Of a stretch of 64,000 nt of DNA, positions 44,004-54,094 are shown one piece after another; within the stretch, counting starts at the first letter, position 1, and every line of letters starts with the position of its first letter. This DNA comes from Tilletia caries (Eukaryota > Basidiomycota > Exobasidiomycetes > Tilletiales > Tilletiaceae), in the NCBI GenBank assembly GCA_032718865.1, contig JALUTQ010000001.1:186001-250000 (forward strand), given 5' to 3'. The position numbers and the translations under genes are program-made. The notes beneath the pieces were generated by a model. It made no database searches. It had not been told where the DNA came from and saw only the letters and a program-made list of their open reading frames with translations.

Positions 44004-45661
44004 TTACGGCCGCATCCTGGCGGGACTCCATCTGCGAATGGCCACCTCCCGGACGGACCACAGCTGGCCAGCTTTGAGTTGCTTGACCATCTCCTCTGGG
44101 CTGGACAGGTAGGACGTTGGCGTCCGTGAGAGGGCGGGGATGTGTACATGCGCCAGGATGAGAGTCTGAAGTGAGGCATGAAAGAGAGAAAGAGCATTGT
44201 TAGAAGGATTTGTTCCGCTCTCGCGATAGTACCACACACCACACAAAACCTCAGTCGTACCTTTTGGACGTGTGTGTTGACTCTGTTGTAGGTGTGGAAC
44301 TTGATCCAGTCGAGTTCACCGGAGCAGTTGAGCAGGGGAGTCTCGAAGGGGTACGACTTGGCATCCTCTGGATCTTCGTACACGGGAACGACGAGGACGG
44401 CAAATCTGCGGAGTGGAGATATTGGGCGGAAATGATTGTCAGGTTCAGGTAGTGAACATTTGATCCTTAGTCCGGGGGAGATAAGACTCACTCGGCATGC
44501 GAGAAGACGGGCCCGCGCTTGTAGATGAGCAAGTCGACACAGAATTTCAGGCCCGTCTTGACGACCCAGCCGAGGGAGCGGAAGTGGTGGTATGCGATGT
44601 AGTGCACGAGGAAAGGGTTGTCTGGTCGCAGATACGTGGTCGGTTGGACTGATGGCTGAGCCCGTACCGTGGGCGAGAGCGGGGAGCGGAGAAGGGTGTG
44701 ATATAGGTCTTCCAGGTGTAATAACCGATCCTGTTCAGAGAGCGAAGTGTGCCAGAGATTCCTCTTCAGAACCCGTATCTCCTTGAGGTTGCAAGAAAAT
44801 GGGAGTAGAAAAGAAGAGAAGACTCACTTGTTCGTCCCGCACATCCAGCACGCCGAGCATCCCAGCGAGGAAGAACGTCTCCTGCAATGAGAGTTGCATA
44901 CGCTCCAACTCGAGCAGGTCAAAGTCGTCCTCGTCGTTCGCCCCGTCTGGCACGATGTCCTCGAGTGAGGCCTGGGAGACGGCTTGTGGACCGGCTTGCA
45001 TCGATTGTCGGATCACATCGTCTGCGACTTTTCCCTTGCCCTTGGCGGTTGGTCTGAGATGGACCAGGCCGGGGACAAAGGTCCGGTAGCCCTCGTCGGC
45101 AAGACCGCTTCCTCCAGTCGTAGTCTCTCCCATCTGCTCTGTCCCTCCCTCATCCAGCTCATCGTCATCGAGGTCGTCCTCGAGGCTACCCCCAAGGGCA
45201 ACGATGCCATCCTTGAGCATGGTCCCCGCCTTGACGGCCAACTTGGCCCTCTCGATCTTCGCCTGCATGCGTTCCCTCCGTCTCCAAGCGGTCATTTCCT
45301 CCGGCGTGAGTTTGTCACTGCTGAGACGCCCCTGCTGACGTGCGCGTTGGATCTGGACGGAGGCGAGGGTACGAGTGTGCCAGGTGGGTTCGGAGCGGGA
45401 GAGGGTTCCTTTCCCGAAGAAACCGGCGTGCCAGAGGCCGAGGTTGTCGATGTGGGTCGCAGTTGAGGTGGACGCGGCGAAGTCGAGCCAGACGGTATTG
45501 AGGAGCGAGTCGTAGCGGGCGGTGAAGAAGGACGGCTGTTGCTGCTCCTGCTGTTGATGTGGACTGAAGATGCTGAGTGGGAGCAGACGCGCGTACAGTG
45601 ACTTCTTCTCATAGGTTGCGCGCTTGACTGCGCTGCCACGCGCTCCTGTGTTGGTTGCCAT
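44004..45661 (-). CDS. SEN2: tRNA-splicing endonuclease subunit Sen2
   Basis: Minus strand, ATG 45661 ([20 protein letters not shown]). Four exons: 45661-44828, 44730-44492, 44405-44261 and 44165-44004, each with GT-AG introns. Exon 1 holds the N-terminal domain ([18 protein letters not shown]). Exon 2 carries the nuclease fold: [20 protein letters not shown] followed by [14 protein letters not shown]. The Tyr of LIYKRGP and the His of FSHAE are eight residues apart, the spacing of the catalytic Tyr and His in yeast Sen2. The catalytic Lys is probably in RVNTHVQK at the end of exon 3. With Sen34, Sen54 and Sen15 it cuts the 5' splice site of pre-tRNA introns. Its start lies 140 bp from the transposon at 45802. 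Confidence 0.92.
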
Positions 45662-45795
45662 ACTGAGTGTACTGAGTGAGTGAGTGAAGAATCAAGAAAT
45701 GCTCTCGATGTCAAGATGAAGCCCGCCGCTGTCGAGCTCGGAGCCTTTTCCACAATCTTCCTATGTGGTGATGGTGATGAGGCACTGACCACCTC

Positions 45796-45801
45796 AACGC
45801 C
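45796..45801. repeat. Target-site duplication, left, of the integrase-type transposon
   Basis: AACGCC abuts the left TIR and recurs at 50886-50891. Confidence 0.88.
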
Positions 45802-45869
45802 TATGGAACGCCGTTTCGGCCACCTCATCAACAACCACGATCAACAACCAACGACCATCGACCATGAGC
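45802..45869 (+). repeat. Left TIR of the integrase-type transposon
   Basis: 68 bp, one mismatch against the inverse of 50818-50885 (CACCTCATC versus CACCTTATC). Both TIRs contain an inward-facing ATG (ATGGAACGCCG) followed by an open frame, so each could supply a leader or start for the inward-reading gene. Confidence 0.93.
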
Positions 45870-46503
45870 CCAAGCGAGAAGGAACAGCCAGCAGGGATCA
45901 GTCCCGATCACAAGCAGTGAGTATGAGCTCTTGCTCCTCCCTCTCCGCTGCACCAGCGACGCCCCAAGCTCGAGTTCCAAGACTGATCCTCGATGGCCCT
46001 CTTGTACAGACTACAGATTGATCACCAGACACATTTTGCAGAATGAAATGCACGGCCTGCGCGGTGGAGAGCAGCGCATCTCAGTCTCTGCCTTGAAGAC
46101 GACGCGCTGGTCCCCTATGCTTCTCCGGCGCGCTGGTCCTCTATGCTCTATGCTTCTCCTCCTTCATAGCTGACGCATCTTTCTTGCCTCCCACCACATT
46201 CTTCTGCAATCGCCTACCCTTTACCACCCTTCTGACCACTCTTCCCTCGACCCTGCTGCTGGTACGGCTCATCGTTCTTCTTCACGGTCCTCTTCTCCCT
46301 CTGCTTCACGTCCTCCATTGCTGCTCACTCGTCAGCCTGTCCGTCGGCCGCGTCCATCTCAACTCTCAAGTCAACATCAGGTGAATCTTGTTTGTTCTGT
46401 GTGTCCCTTACCTTACAGACTCACCGTGCCCCACTAACACTCACTACTCTCTCCGCCTGTATTCTAGCCTCTGCAGGCTGCAACAGGTAGCTTCCTCGTC
46501 AAA

Positions 46504-48483
46504 ATGAGCACCAGGTACAGCAACGACAATGAATACGATGATATTGCTAATCTCATGACGTCTGGACACAGCGACGTGAGTATATCCTCTAACCTCCCCC
46601 ACCTCATGCTGTTCACCATGCCACAATGCTGGAGTCTCTTATTCACTTACGCACACAACCCATTTTCAATCTCAGAATTCTTTCCAAAGCGGCAACGACA
46701 TGCGAGGGTCTCGGTACGAACGCTCTTCTCCTCTGCCTCGTCGCGACACGCACAGTTCATGCATGGGATGCGAGTCCCTCACGAGGGAGGTGGATTCCTT
46801 GCGTACAACTGTCGTCACCCTTGTCTCTCGGATTGAGACTCTAGAACAGACCTCTCAACTGTTTCCACAGAGTGAGCGAGAGATGGGAAAGTCTGGTGAG
46901 TATCTACGGACTGTGTTCTGCGAATGAGTAAGTCTTATGTGTTCTTATAGCAACCTCTACATCCCTGTAGCAGTGCGCAGTTTGTCTCCTGGTGGTCTCG
47001 GGTACGCCGACTCACGTCCGCGCGTGGGGTCTTCCTCGTCTTACGGGCAGATGGGTGCCGGATCTTCGCGTCTTGGATTCATTGCACCACGCCCAGTTTC
47101 TACCAGCGCTGCAGCTAGTTTGTCTGCCCGTCTGCATAAATCTACAGGCGGCATACGCACCGCAGCAGCCAAAGCGTCAGCATCAAGCTCTCCCTCAGTG
47201 TCATCGTTCAAAGACACCGTTAACCTCACTGACGGCGTCACTCTCGTCAAAGATCGACGACTTCTGGACCAGTCGATTGCTTCTCACACTGCCAATCGAG
47301 TGTTCAAAGATATCACGGAGCGGGAGAGACTTCAGGCATTTCCTGTCATCGGGAAAGGCTTCAATGCCGTACAAGTGTACAATGCCATCATCGAAGCCTT
47401 TCGCAAACAGAATCACGACCTAGTACGCGACGGTCAGAAGGGCTACGAGTGAGTCTACACTTCCGCACAGCGTTTACAGCTGTTGCCTCTTGACAACACT
47501 ATGATCGTCATTGCTCAGTATGTCATTCTCTATCTCCATCGTCTTCAGATTCTGTCGCCTGTTGAATCATTCCGCTCGATTGCAGACCCTCCGGTCTGAT
47601 CCACCCAGTATTACACTCACGGGAGTCGAGCTGGCCACAGAATACAAACGAAACAAGTGCTTCATTGTCGTGCGTTCAGACAAGAAATTCGACAAGTACG
47701 ACCCACTCCTCCATCAGCTCCTCGGTACCTCTGTGGACGACGACAGTCCTTTCGAATCGGCCGATGATAGCGACATCGACTTACCAGATATCACTCAAAG
47801 CGACCGCGCCTGGAAGAAGTGCGCGTTTTGCAAGGAGCTCATCGGTATCAAAGAGCACGCGGCTCACGAATATGAATGTGGTATAGAATGGAAGACTCAA
47901 AAGGTTTGTGCCTCGTGAGACTTCACATATTGATCTTATGGCTAGTGCTGATCATGACTTCTCTTCTTCTCAATCAAGGATCTTCGCAAAGAACTTGAAG
48001 ACCTCCGCAAGCAACGTGTCGCCGTGAAGGAGGAAGCAGAGACGGCAGCCGCGGCTTTGAACGAAGCAAACTCTCTTCCCAAAGGTTCTGTTTCCCTGCA
48101 GCCTCCCGCCGGTAGCTGCGCGTGTGGCGAGGCGGATGCGGGTGAGGTACGTGGTCGCCCCTTTCATTCAATGTGATATTCGTTCTGTTCATGATCTTCT
48201 TTTTGCATTACAGATGGTGGGTTGTGACGGAGCAGACTGCGAAGTCTGGCGCCATAAGAATTGCACCGAAGCTTTCCAGGGTTGGACCAGTCCCGAGAAC
48301 GACTGGTACTGCTCTTTTGGCTGTCTCAAAAGAGTCTCTTCAGCCGCGCATACCACGTCTGACGTTCTCCCCACGTCTGCTACTGATGCTGATGTGCCGC
48401 AGGCGACGAAGAGTCCCACCAAGCGAGCAAGCAGTTCCAACGCCCCTGCACAGCGATCAAGTACTCGTGTGCGCCGAACCTGA
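46504..48483 (+). CDS. Transposon-borne PHD-finger protein with zinc motif and coiled coil
   Basis: Probable start ATG 46504 (MSTRYSNDNEYDDIANLMTS), then a GTGAGT donor. Exon 2 has a Cys pair (SSCMGCESL) and a short coiled coil (LTREVDSLRTTVVTLVSRIE). Exon 3 has a Ser/Ala-rich part and DTVNLTDGVTLVKDRRLLDQ. Exon 4 ends with a C2HC-type zinc motif (CAFCKELIGIKEHAAHEYEC). Exon 5 is a helix (LRKELEDLRKQRVAVKEEAE) followed by CACGEADAGE, and the last exon gives MVGCDGADCEVWRHKNC and WYCSFGC. Together the last two exons form a PHD finger (C-x-C, C-x4-C, H-x2-C, C-x2-C) closest in layout to the ING-type fingers that read methylated H3K4. The stop is at 48481-48483. The exon 3/4 junction is not resolved. 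About 480 residues; chromatin or DNA targeting is inferred. Confidence 0.75.
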
Positions 48484-48536
48484 CGTGAGTGAAGTTTGGG
48501 TTGTTCTTCTGATTTGTCATAATGCCGAGCAATCTA

Positions 48537-50337
48537 CTAGATAAGGTCATTGATAGCATCCAACACATCTAGGTATGCGGTCAAGCCAAAATCTGCGGGA
48601 GGGGGAAATGGCGGATAAGGGAGGAGGAGTCGAAGAGCCGCGTGGGTGCTGGGCTCATTCAGCACCGGAGGAACCCGCTCGCTGATTCGGTCGACGCGCA
48701 CATGGGGTTGCTCGCCCTGTCTCTCAGATCGCCATCCGTCTAGACCGTAATCCTCCCAGCCCTCAATGTCGAGTCCAACCTCCTGCATAGCTGCCCTCTC
48801 CGCCATATCGAGTAACCCAACATCGTAGCCGCGTCGAGCAGCGTCCCATGCCCCTTCAGAAATGAATATGTGTTCAGAATCAGTGTGTCTGTTCTCTGAT
48901 GTGTAACGATTCGCTCTGACAGTACTAACCTTGGAGAAACATCTGTTCGGGTGTCTGGTTACCCAGGCCCGGTGTCCGCATCTTGTGATTGTTCCACATG
49001 CGAACGAAGTGCTCGAGGGCGCCATTCAGCTGCGGGAGAAAGACGAAGTGCAGAGCCCACAGATGCACATCGCAATCAACGTCTAGGACTCTCATCTCCT
49101 CCAGGTGTTCAAACCATGCTCTGTATTTTTTTGGTCGTCCATTTCTGTACGTCGACCCACAGACGCTCAATCCTCTGATTTCGCGTAGAGGGACCTTGAA
49201 TGAAAGACCCTCGACCGAAACCTACACGGCCCAAGTGTGAGGGTTGAGAAGTTCAAGTGTGATCAATGACAATGGTAAGGACAGACGACGGTGTGTGAAC
49301 AGCAGATACGCACCTCGGTATTCTTCCATCAACTTAAGAACACCCATGTTCTCCCCGCCATGGTCTCCTCGTACCCTGCTGGGCGATCCGCGAGCTTGAA
49401 CGGCCTCGAGGAAGAGAGCTGCGACAGTGTTGGCTCGATTGTTGCTACTTGCGCGCAAGAAAGTAACGAGCCTGGACTTCCCGTCGATCGCTCCATGTAT
49501 AACAATCTTCCACTTGATAAGTTTGTGGTGGCCGTCCATGTGCCACAAGGAATTTACGAAAGGCACGTAGTACTGCCGACGTTTGAGGTGCCGCGCCCAT
49601 CGGGGATTCTGTGAGATAGGGTCCGTAGCCTGCACGATTCGCCGCAGACGTGCCCGGCTGATCCTCAGTCCTTGACTGCGCAGAGCACCCCACGTGCCTC
49701 GCTCGCCGACGTCCTCACTGTGCATTGTCTGTAGCTGGGTTATGATCTGAGAGGAGTGAAGTGGAGAGTTGGAGTCAGAACTAACCATAGAACAGGTCAC
49801 AGGAGTCGTCCTGCGCATCAATCACCAAGACTCGCTACTCACGCTGCTCAACTCCTCATCGGACAAGTCTCGATCATTCCACCGTTGCAGGTCCAGCTCG
49901 ACCCTGCGCCTGCGCAAAGTCCGCTCCGAACACCCTAGAAATAGGGCGCTATCTTTGTCCGAGAAGCCGAGCTCGAGAAGCTCGATCAGAAGATCGACGG
50001 GCAAATGAATCTTCATCTGTCCGGCCTCCGTCCTAACCCATTCGCGAGAGCCAGTGGCAGCGTCCTCTTCTATGTGTCCCGCGCGTTTGATTTCGTGCAA
50101 GCGTGCCTCGAGACAGAGGATGGGCTGAACGATAGCATCGAAGACTCGTGGGTGGATTTTGTTGGCCATGAGATGCAATGACACCAACAGCTCCTCGACT
50201 GACAGCATATGTGTCAGGAGCGCAGTCTCCGAGTGTATCGCGCTGCTGATAAATGAGGTGATGGGGCCGAGGAGGGCGTAGATATCCAGTCGCAGCTCAG
50301 CAATCTCTGCGGCATCCATCGAAGAGGGAGGAGACAT
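48537..50337 (-). pseudogene. Integrase-type DDE transposase, one apparent frame break
   Basis: Minus strand; start taken at ATG 50337 (MSPPSSMDAAEIAELRLDIY), although the frame is open further upstream. The N-terminal part ends in a helix-turn-helix (LGFSDKDSALFLGCSERTLRRRR), with an intron after DEELSS. The catalytic core begins RRQYYVPFVNSLWHMDGHHKL, giving the first Asp, then HGAIDGKSRLVTFLRAS, then VRGDHGGENMGV with the second Asp. The Glu is in GPSTRNQRIERLWVDVQKW (about 49195-49140). Immediately after, a T7 run on the plus strand (49126-49132) shifts the frame, and the rest continues as AWFEHLEEMRVLDVDCDVHL and WNNHKMRTPGLGNQTPEQMF to the stop at 48537. All catalytic residues are present. 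This is an rve/IS3-like family widespread in basidiomycetes. It would cut and join element ends in the nucleus. Confidence 0.85.
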
Positions 50338-50817
50338 GCGATTTGCGAAAGACGAGGATGTGAACCGCAAACGGAAAGGTGAGACGGTGGGCTGCAGAGG
50401 GCCTGGGACGTGCCGAGAAGCGCAAGCGAAAATGGATGTGATCAAGAGTGCTGTATGAATATGATACGCAGTGAAAAGACAGTTGTCAGTGGCAGCAGTT
50501 TCAAAATGAGAGTGCGGATGTATCATGTACTGACCAGGCTGATGGGGAGTGAGCACGAAGAAGGAAGGTACTGAGAGCAGTGGCGGCGGCGGCGCAGCAA
50601 CGAGGAGGGCGGCAGCGAGCGCAGCGACGAGAAGGGCAGCGAGCGCAGCGGTTGCTGTTGAGGCGTCTAACCACGAATAAAAGGGAGTCAGAATCGTGAA
50701 ATTTGCGCAGTACAAGCGGAGAAGAACAAGAAAGAGAGAGGGGGAGGTACTGGGAGAGAAGAAACGCACTCACCTGTATGTATTTGTCGCTCAATGCTTG
50801 ACTATGGCAGCGGTTCT

Positions 50818-50885
50818 GCTCATGGTCGATGGTCGTTGGTTGTTGATCGTGGTTGTTGATAAGGTGGCCGAAACGGCGTTCCATA
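50818..50885 (-). repeat. Right TIR of the integrase-type transposon
   Basis: Inverse of 45802-45869 with one mismatch. It ends 40 bp before the CSN6 start codon. Confidence 0.93.
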
Positions 50886-50891
50886 AACGCC
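50886..50891. repeat. Target-site duplication, right, of the integrase-type transposon
   Basis: AACGCC, identical to 45796-45801. Confidence 0.88.
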
Positions 50892-50925
50892 TGAACCATC
50901 TCCCAACTCCCACATACTCAACAAT

Positions 50926-52728
50926 ATGGCAGCAGCAAGCAGTCCGCTCATTCTCCAGCGCAGTGCGCATGCGCGCTCAGCAGCAGGGAGCAGCGCACTC
51001 GGCAGCACGTCCACTGCACCGGCCGTAGCCGCAGCAGGCACAGGCGGGCGCACAACCAACCTTGCCATTCACCCACTGCCCATCCTCAACATGTCAGAGC
51101 ATCACACCCGCTTCCGCTCTCAGGCTGGCCACGACAATGTCCATGGTGAGACTTTGTCCACATCAGTCCCAAATCCTGTGCTGTGGTCCCCCGTGGTACT
51201 GACTTCGCTTCGTCTCCCCGCAGTGTACGGTATTCTGCTTGGCACTCAGCAGGGTCGCGAGATCGAGCTCCATAACTCGTTTGAGATCGTGCTGGTCGAT
51301 AACAAGGCAAACAAGGACTCAATATCAGCGTCGGCCCCAAAGGTGGACCACGACATGCTCAAGGCGCGTCAAGACCAGTGTGAGTTGTGGCTATTGGGGC
51401 TATCGTACAAATCCTGAGTGCTGAGCGCTGAGCAATCGGAGAGGATCGATAGTCAAGCAAGTTTTTCCCTCCTTCGAAATCATGGGCTGGTACTCAAGCG
51501 GGCCGGAACCAAATGAGCGCGATATGACAATCCATAAACAGGTAGGTTTGTGACCAAGTCAGATTGACGCAAGTCGTAGCCCCTTACTCAGAGCTGACAA
51601 CACCTTGAGTTCACAAACTATCCCCAGTTGCTCGCATACAATGAGACGCTCCTCTTCCTCAAGCTGTCTCCATCACATCTGGACAACGATCCATCTGCAG
51701 CATCGTCCGACTCAAGCGCCGTGCCCAAGCGCGGAGACGATGATCTGCCACTCTATGCATACGAAACCGTACTGGAAGTCGCAGGGCCGAGCAAGAAGGA
51801 CGCAACGTCCACATCAGCAAGCAGTGCAGACGCCGGGAAGCAAACGGACGAAGAGGCGGAGTCTATGCATGTCCTGTGGGCGCCTTGTGGCTATCGGATC
51901 GAGACGGGCGAGGCTGAGCGGATTGCTGTCGACCATGCTAGCAAGCCTCCCGAGAGCGGAAGTGGCGAAGCGACTTCCTGTCAGTTTGCAGATCGACGAA
52001 GATCAAAGAATGGTACTCGTCTTGGGACGATAAACCCTATACTGACTCGCCTTCCATTGTCCCTCTCTTCGAAGTGATTGCCAATCTGACGACTCAGTAC
52101 AACGCCGTCAAGATGCTCTCCGATCGGGTCCGGGCAGTCTCGCAGTACATCGCCCTTGTTCAGAGTGGCGCTTTCCCACGCGATCACGAGACATTGCGAC
52201 AAGTGCGCGCTTTGGTCAGCTGCCTTCCCGTCGTCGGAATGCCCGAGCTCAAAGACGAGATTATCGAGGTACGCTCTCTCTCTCTTTCTCTCGTCGTACA
52301 GTCCATGCCTCGTGGCGTAAGCCCAAGTGACTTCTAACATTCTTTGGACCATCCGCCTTCTTTGCACATAGGAGTACAACGATGTATTGCTCACTTCATA
52401 CCTGTCAAACCTGACGCAGCAAGTCACGAATCTCAACGAGGTGAGCCTCTTCCACCCCAAGCTGTTTCTGTTCAAATTATTTTGTTTTCTCCCGCGGTGT
52501 TCTGACAAAGAATCTGTGCATCTTGCGGATGTGTTTCAGCTGGTCGACAAGTTTGACGTCACGCAGGAGCCAAACGGAGCGAACGCCGCGGGCGGACTGT
52601 TCGGCGGCGGGCTCGGTGGACCCAGACGCATGCCCCGACTTGCACCGACATCACTGCAGCATGGAATGGGCGGCAGCAGTACACTCGGCGGTGGCGGCAA
52701 TCTCGGTGGTGATGCTGACGGCTGGTAG
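50926..52728 (+). CDS. CSN6: COP9 signalosome subunit 6
   Basis: ATG 50926 (MAAASSPLILQRSAHARSAA). Exon 1 ends at 51145, exon 2 is 51224-51379, exon 3 is 51453-51541 and exon 4 starts at 51628; two or more further exons lead to the stop at 52726-52728. The MPN domain reads VYGILLGTQQGREIELHNSF, then QVFPSFEIMGWYSSG and DMTIHKQ. The metal-binding JAMM residues are not evident, as in the catalytically inactive MPN subunits. The C-terminal helical part has NLTTQYNAVKMLSDRVRAVS and LPVVGMPELKDEII, then a Gly-rich tail. CSN6 pairs with CSN5 in the complex that removes Nedd8 from cullins. The end of exon 4 (either TCCT|GTCAG or AATG|GTACTC) is uncertain. The start codon is only 40 bp from the transposon's right end. 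Confidence 0.92.
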
Positions 52729-52966
52729 CGCGGGTGGGCTGTTAAGATGATGCTGCTTGCAGTTGTGTGAGGGTCAGTTCTTTTTCTTGTCAGCGCACAT
52801 TCTAATCTGAGCTGCGCAATCTTGAGCACCGCTGGGACCATACCGGGGTTGTGCGAGAGTGCCTTGTTGGGCCACTTCGATAACATTGAGCTTGTGCTGG
52901 ATAACTCGGTGGCCTCGATGCCGAACCATGATCAAGACCGAGCTTGGCTGCACCGTCAGGCCGCAG

Positions 52967-52975
52967 GCGTCAGGC
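52967..52975. repeat. 9-bp direct repeat at left end of Pack-MULE-like element
   Basis: GCGTCAGGC, repeated exactly at 58080-58088. A 9-bp duplication is the commonest size for Mutator-like elements. Confidence 0.8.
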
Positions 52976-53082
52976 TCAGTGAAAATTTAAATGGATCCCC
53001 TGTGTATCAAACCTGTTTTTGTGTATCCGCTGTGTATTTTCTATGGATCAGTGCACGAAATGTCGCCGATCTGCACGCATCA

Positions 53083-53539
53083 AACCTCCCCAGCTACCTC
53101 TCAAAAAAACTAAGGGTGCAACACCGTGTCGCGAAAATCGGCTGGGGGGGCCAGCCCCCCCAGACCCCCCAACCTAACTCTTCACTAAGTTATCTCAACA
53201 TATTCCCTAAGTTTTCTAACGGGTGCTCACGCACCCACTAACCCTAACTGTACTCGCTACGCGCTAACCCAGCGACCAAGTTCTCTAACCCAGCGACGGT
53301 GGGCAAAAAAAGAAAAAAAAGAATGAATGAAAAGAGTGGGAATCGATCCGACGACCTGCGCAGATTTGACCTGCATATCAGACCGCTGAACTATAGTGGC
53401 GGTTTGATGATGACAACTTTTCTGCTCTGCCTTTATGATCACAAAGATTAGAGCTCGCGCGAAAGAAAGAAAGATCAATCAATGATCAAGATCATGATCA
53501 TCGTCACCCTAGTTTTTTTGAGAGGGAGCTGGATCCTTC
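53083..53539. mobile_element. Nested non-autonomous TIR element, 457 bp
   Basis: Flanked by the direct repeat CACGCATCA (53074-53082 and 53540-53548). Its ends are inverted repeats: CAGCTACCTCTCAAAAAAAC reading in from the left and CAGCTCCCTCTCAAAAAAAC from the right, followed by CTA(A)GGGTG. Removing it and one repeat copy restores the sequence seen in the internal left-end copy at 56470-56500. It contains a GGGGGGG/CCCCCCC hairpin (53141-53163) and a tRNA-like sequence on the minus strand. No protein is encoded. Confidence 0.8.
53335..53397 (-). ncRNA. tRNA-like sequence without acceptor stem
   Basis: On the minus strand it reads TATAGTTCAGCGG (A-box-like), then a five-base stem around loop GTCAAAT (positioned as anticodon CAA), then GGATCGATTCCC (B-box-like, one base off GGTTCGANTCC), followed closely by TTTT. 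The two sides of the acceptor stem do not pair, so it is not an intact tRNA. It may be a Pol III promoter of SINE origin captured by the nested element. Confidence 0.45.
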
Positions 53540-53648
53540 CACGCATCACGAGTGCACGACACGCATCACATGCATAACATTCATGACATCCGTGCGTGAC
53601 ATGCGTGAAATGCGTGCGTGACATGAATGAATGACTAACCCTCTGCAG

Positions 53649-54094
53649 ACCTCGACAAGCTTGGCTGCGCAAAGGTCAGCGCTGACGTCCTCAGCAAGAC
53701 GAAGCCGATCGCCAAGGACGAGACCTGCAAGGCCCTCCAGGACGGTGGCCTGATCAACCTGGACGCTCTCGGCTGTGCCAAGGTCGAGGCCAACGTTCTC
53801 GCTGATGGCACTGCCAAGTCTGCCTCTTGCTCCGCCAAGAAGCTCTGCACGGTCATGCAGAAGGGACTCCTGAACGTCGACCTCCTTGGCTGCACCAACG
53901 TCGACCTCGACGTCCTCGGCCTCGCCGGGGTCCACTTGGACGGCGGCCACGGCAAGCGCAAGCACGCCCACCTTCCCATTCCCGCCAAGCCTGCCACCTG
54001 TCGCGCCGAGACGTGCCAGATCCTCCAGAAGGGCGGTCTGGGCAACCTCGACCTCCTTGGCTGTGGGAACGTGGGCGCCCACGTCGGTCCTTGA
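53649..54094 (+). pseudogene. Captured exon 2 of the secreted repeat protein
   Basis: Same length and nearly the same sequence as 36064-36509, with the frame open to the stop at 54092-54094. Exon 1, with the start and signal peptide, is missing. The match to the donor begins a few bases before the splice acceptor (CCCTCTGCAG), where element sequence ends. Without a new start or signal the product would not be secreted by the same route. The acceptor site is kept, so fusion to an upstream exon is possible. Confidence 0.85.

Larger units (their letters stand above)
45802..50885. mobile_element. Two-gene integrase-type DNA transposon, 5,084 bp (IS3EU-like)
   Basis: Bounded by 68-bp inverted repeats (45802-45869 and 50818-50885) that differ at one base and start TATGGAACGCCGTTTCGG, flanked by the 6-bp duplication AACGCC. 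It carries two convergent genes whose stops lie about 53 bp apart: a plus-strand gene ending in a PHD finger (46504-48483) and a minus-strand integrase-type DDE transposase (50337-48537). A 6-bp duplication and this transposase type are consistent with what I recall of the eukaryotic IS3-like (IS3EU) superfamily; a database comparison would settle it. The element sits in the 174-bp region (once the element and one TSD are removed, roughly) between the divergent SEN2 and CSN6 genes. Near-identical TIRs indicate a young insertion. Confidence 0.9.

Noticed and set aside
45801..45917. MERRFGHLINNH frame as a conserved gene duplicated at 50.8 kb
   Set aside because: The similarity is confined to the 68-bp inverted repeats and stops at their inner edge, so it reflects TIR identity rather than a gene family.
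48537..50337. Integrase-type gene as part of a retrovirus-like or LTR element
   Set aside because: There is no reverse transcriptase, gag or LTR. The ends are inverted, not direct, repeats with a 6-bp duplication.
53335..53397. Functional tRNA gene (Leu-CAA)
   Set aside because: The acceptor stem does not pair, one T-stem pair is mismatched and the B-box is off consensus.
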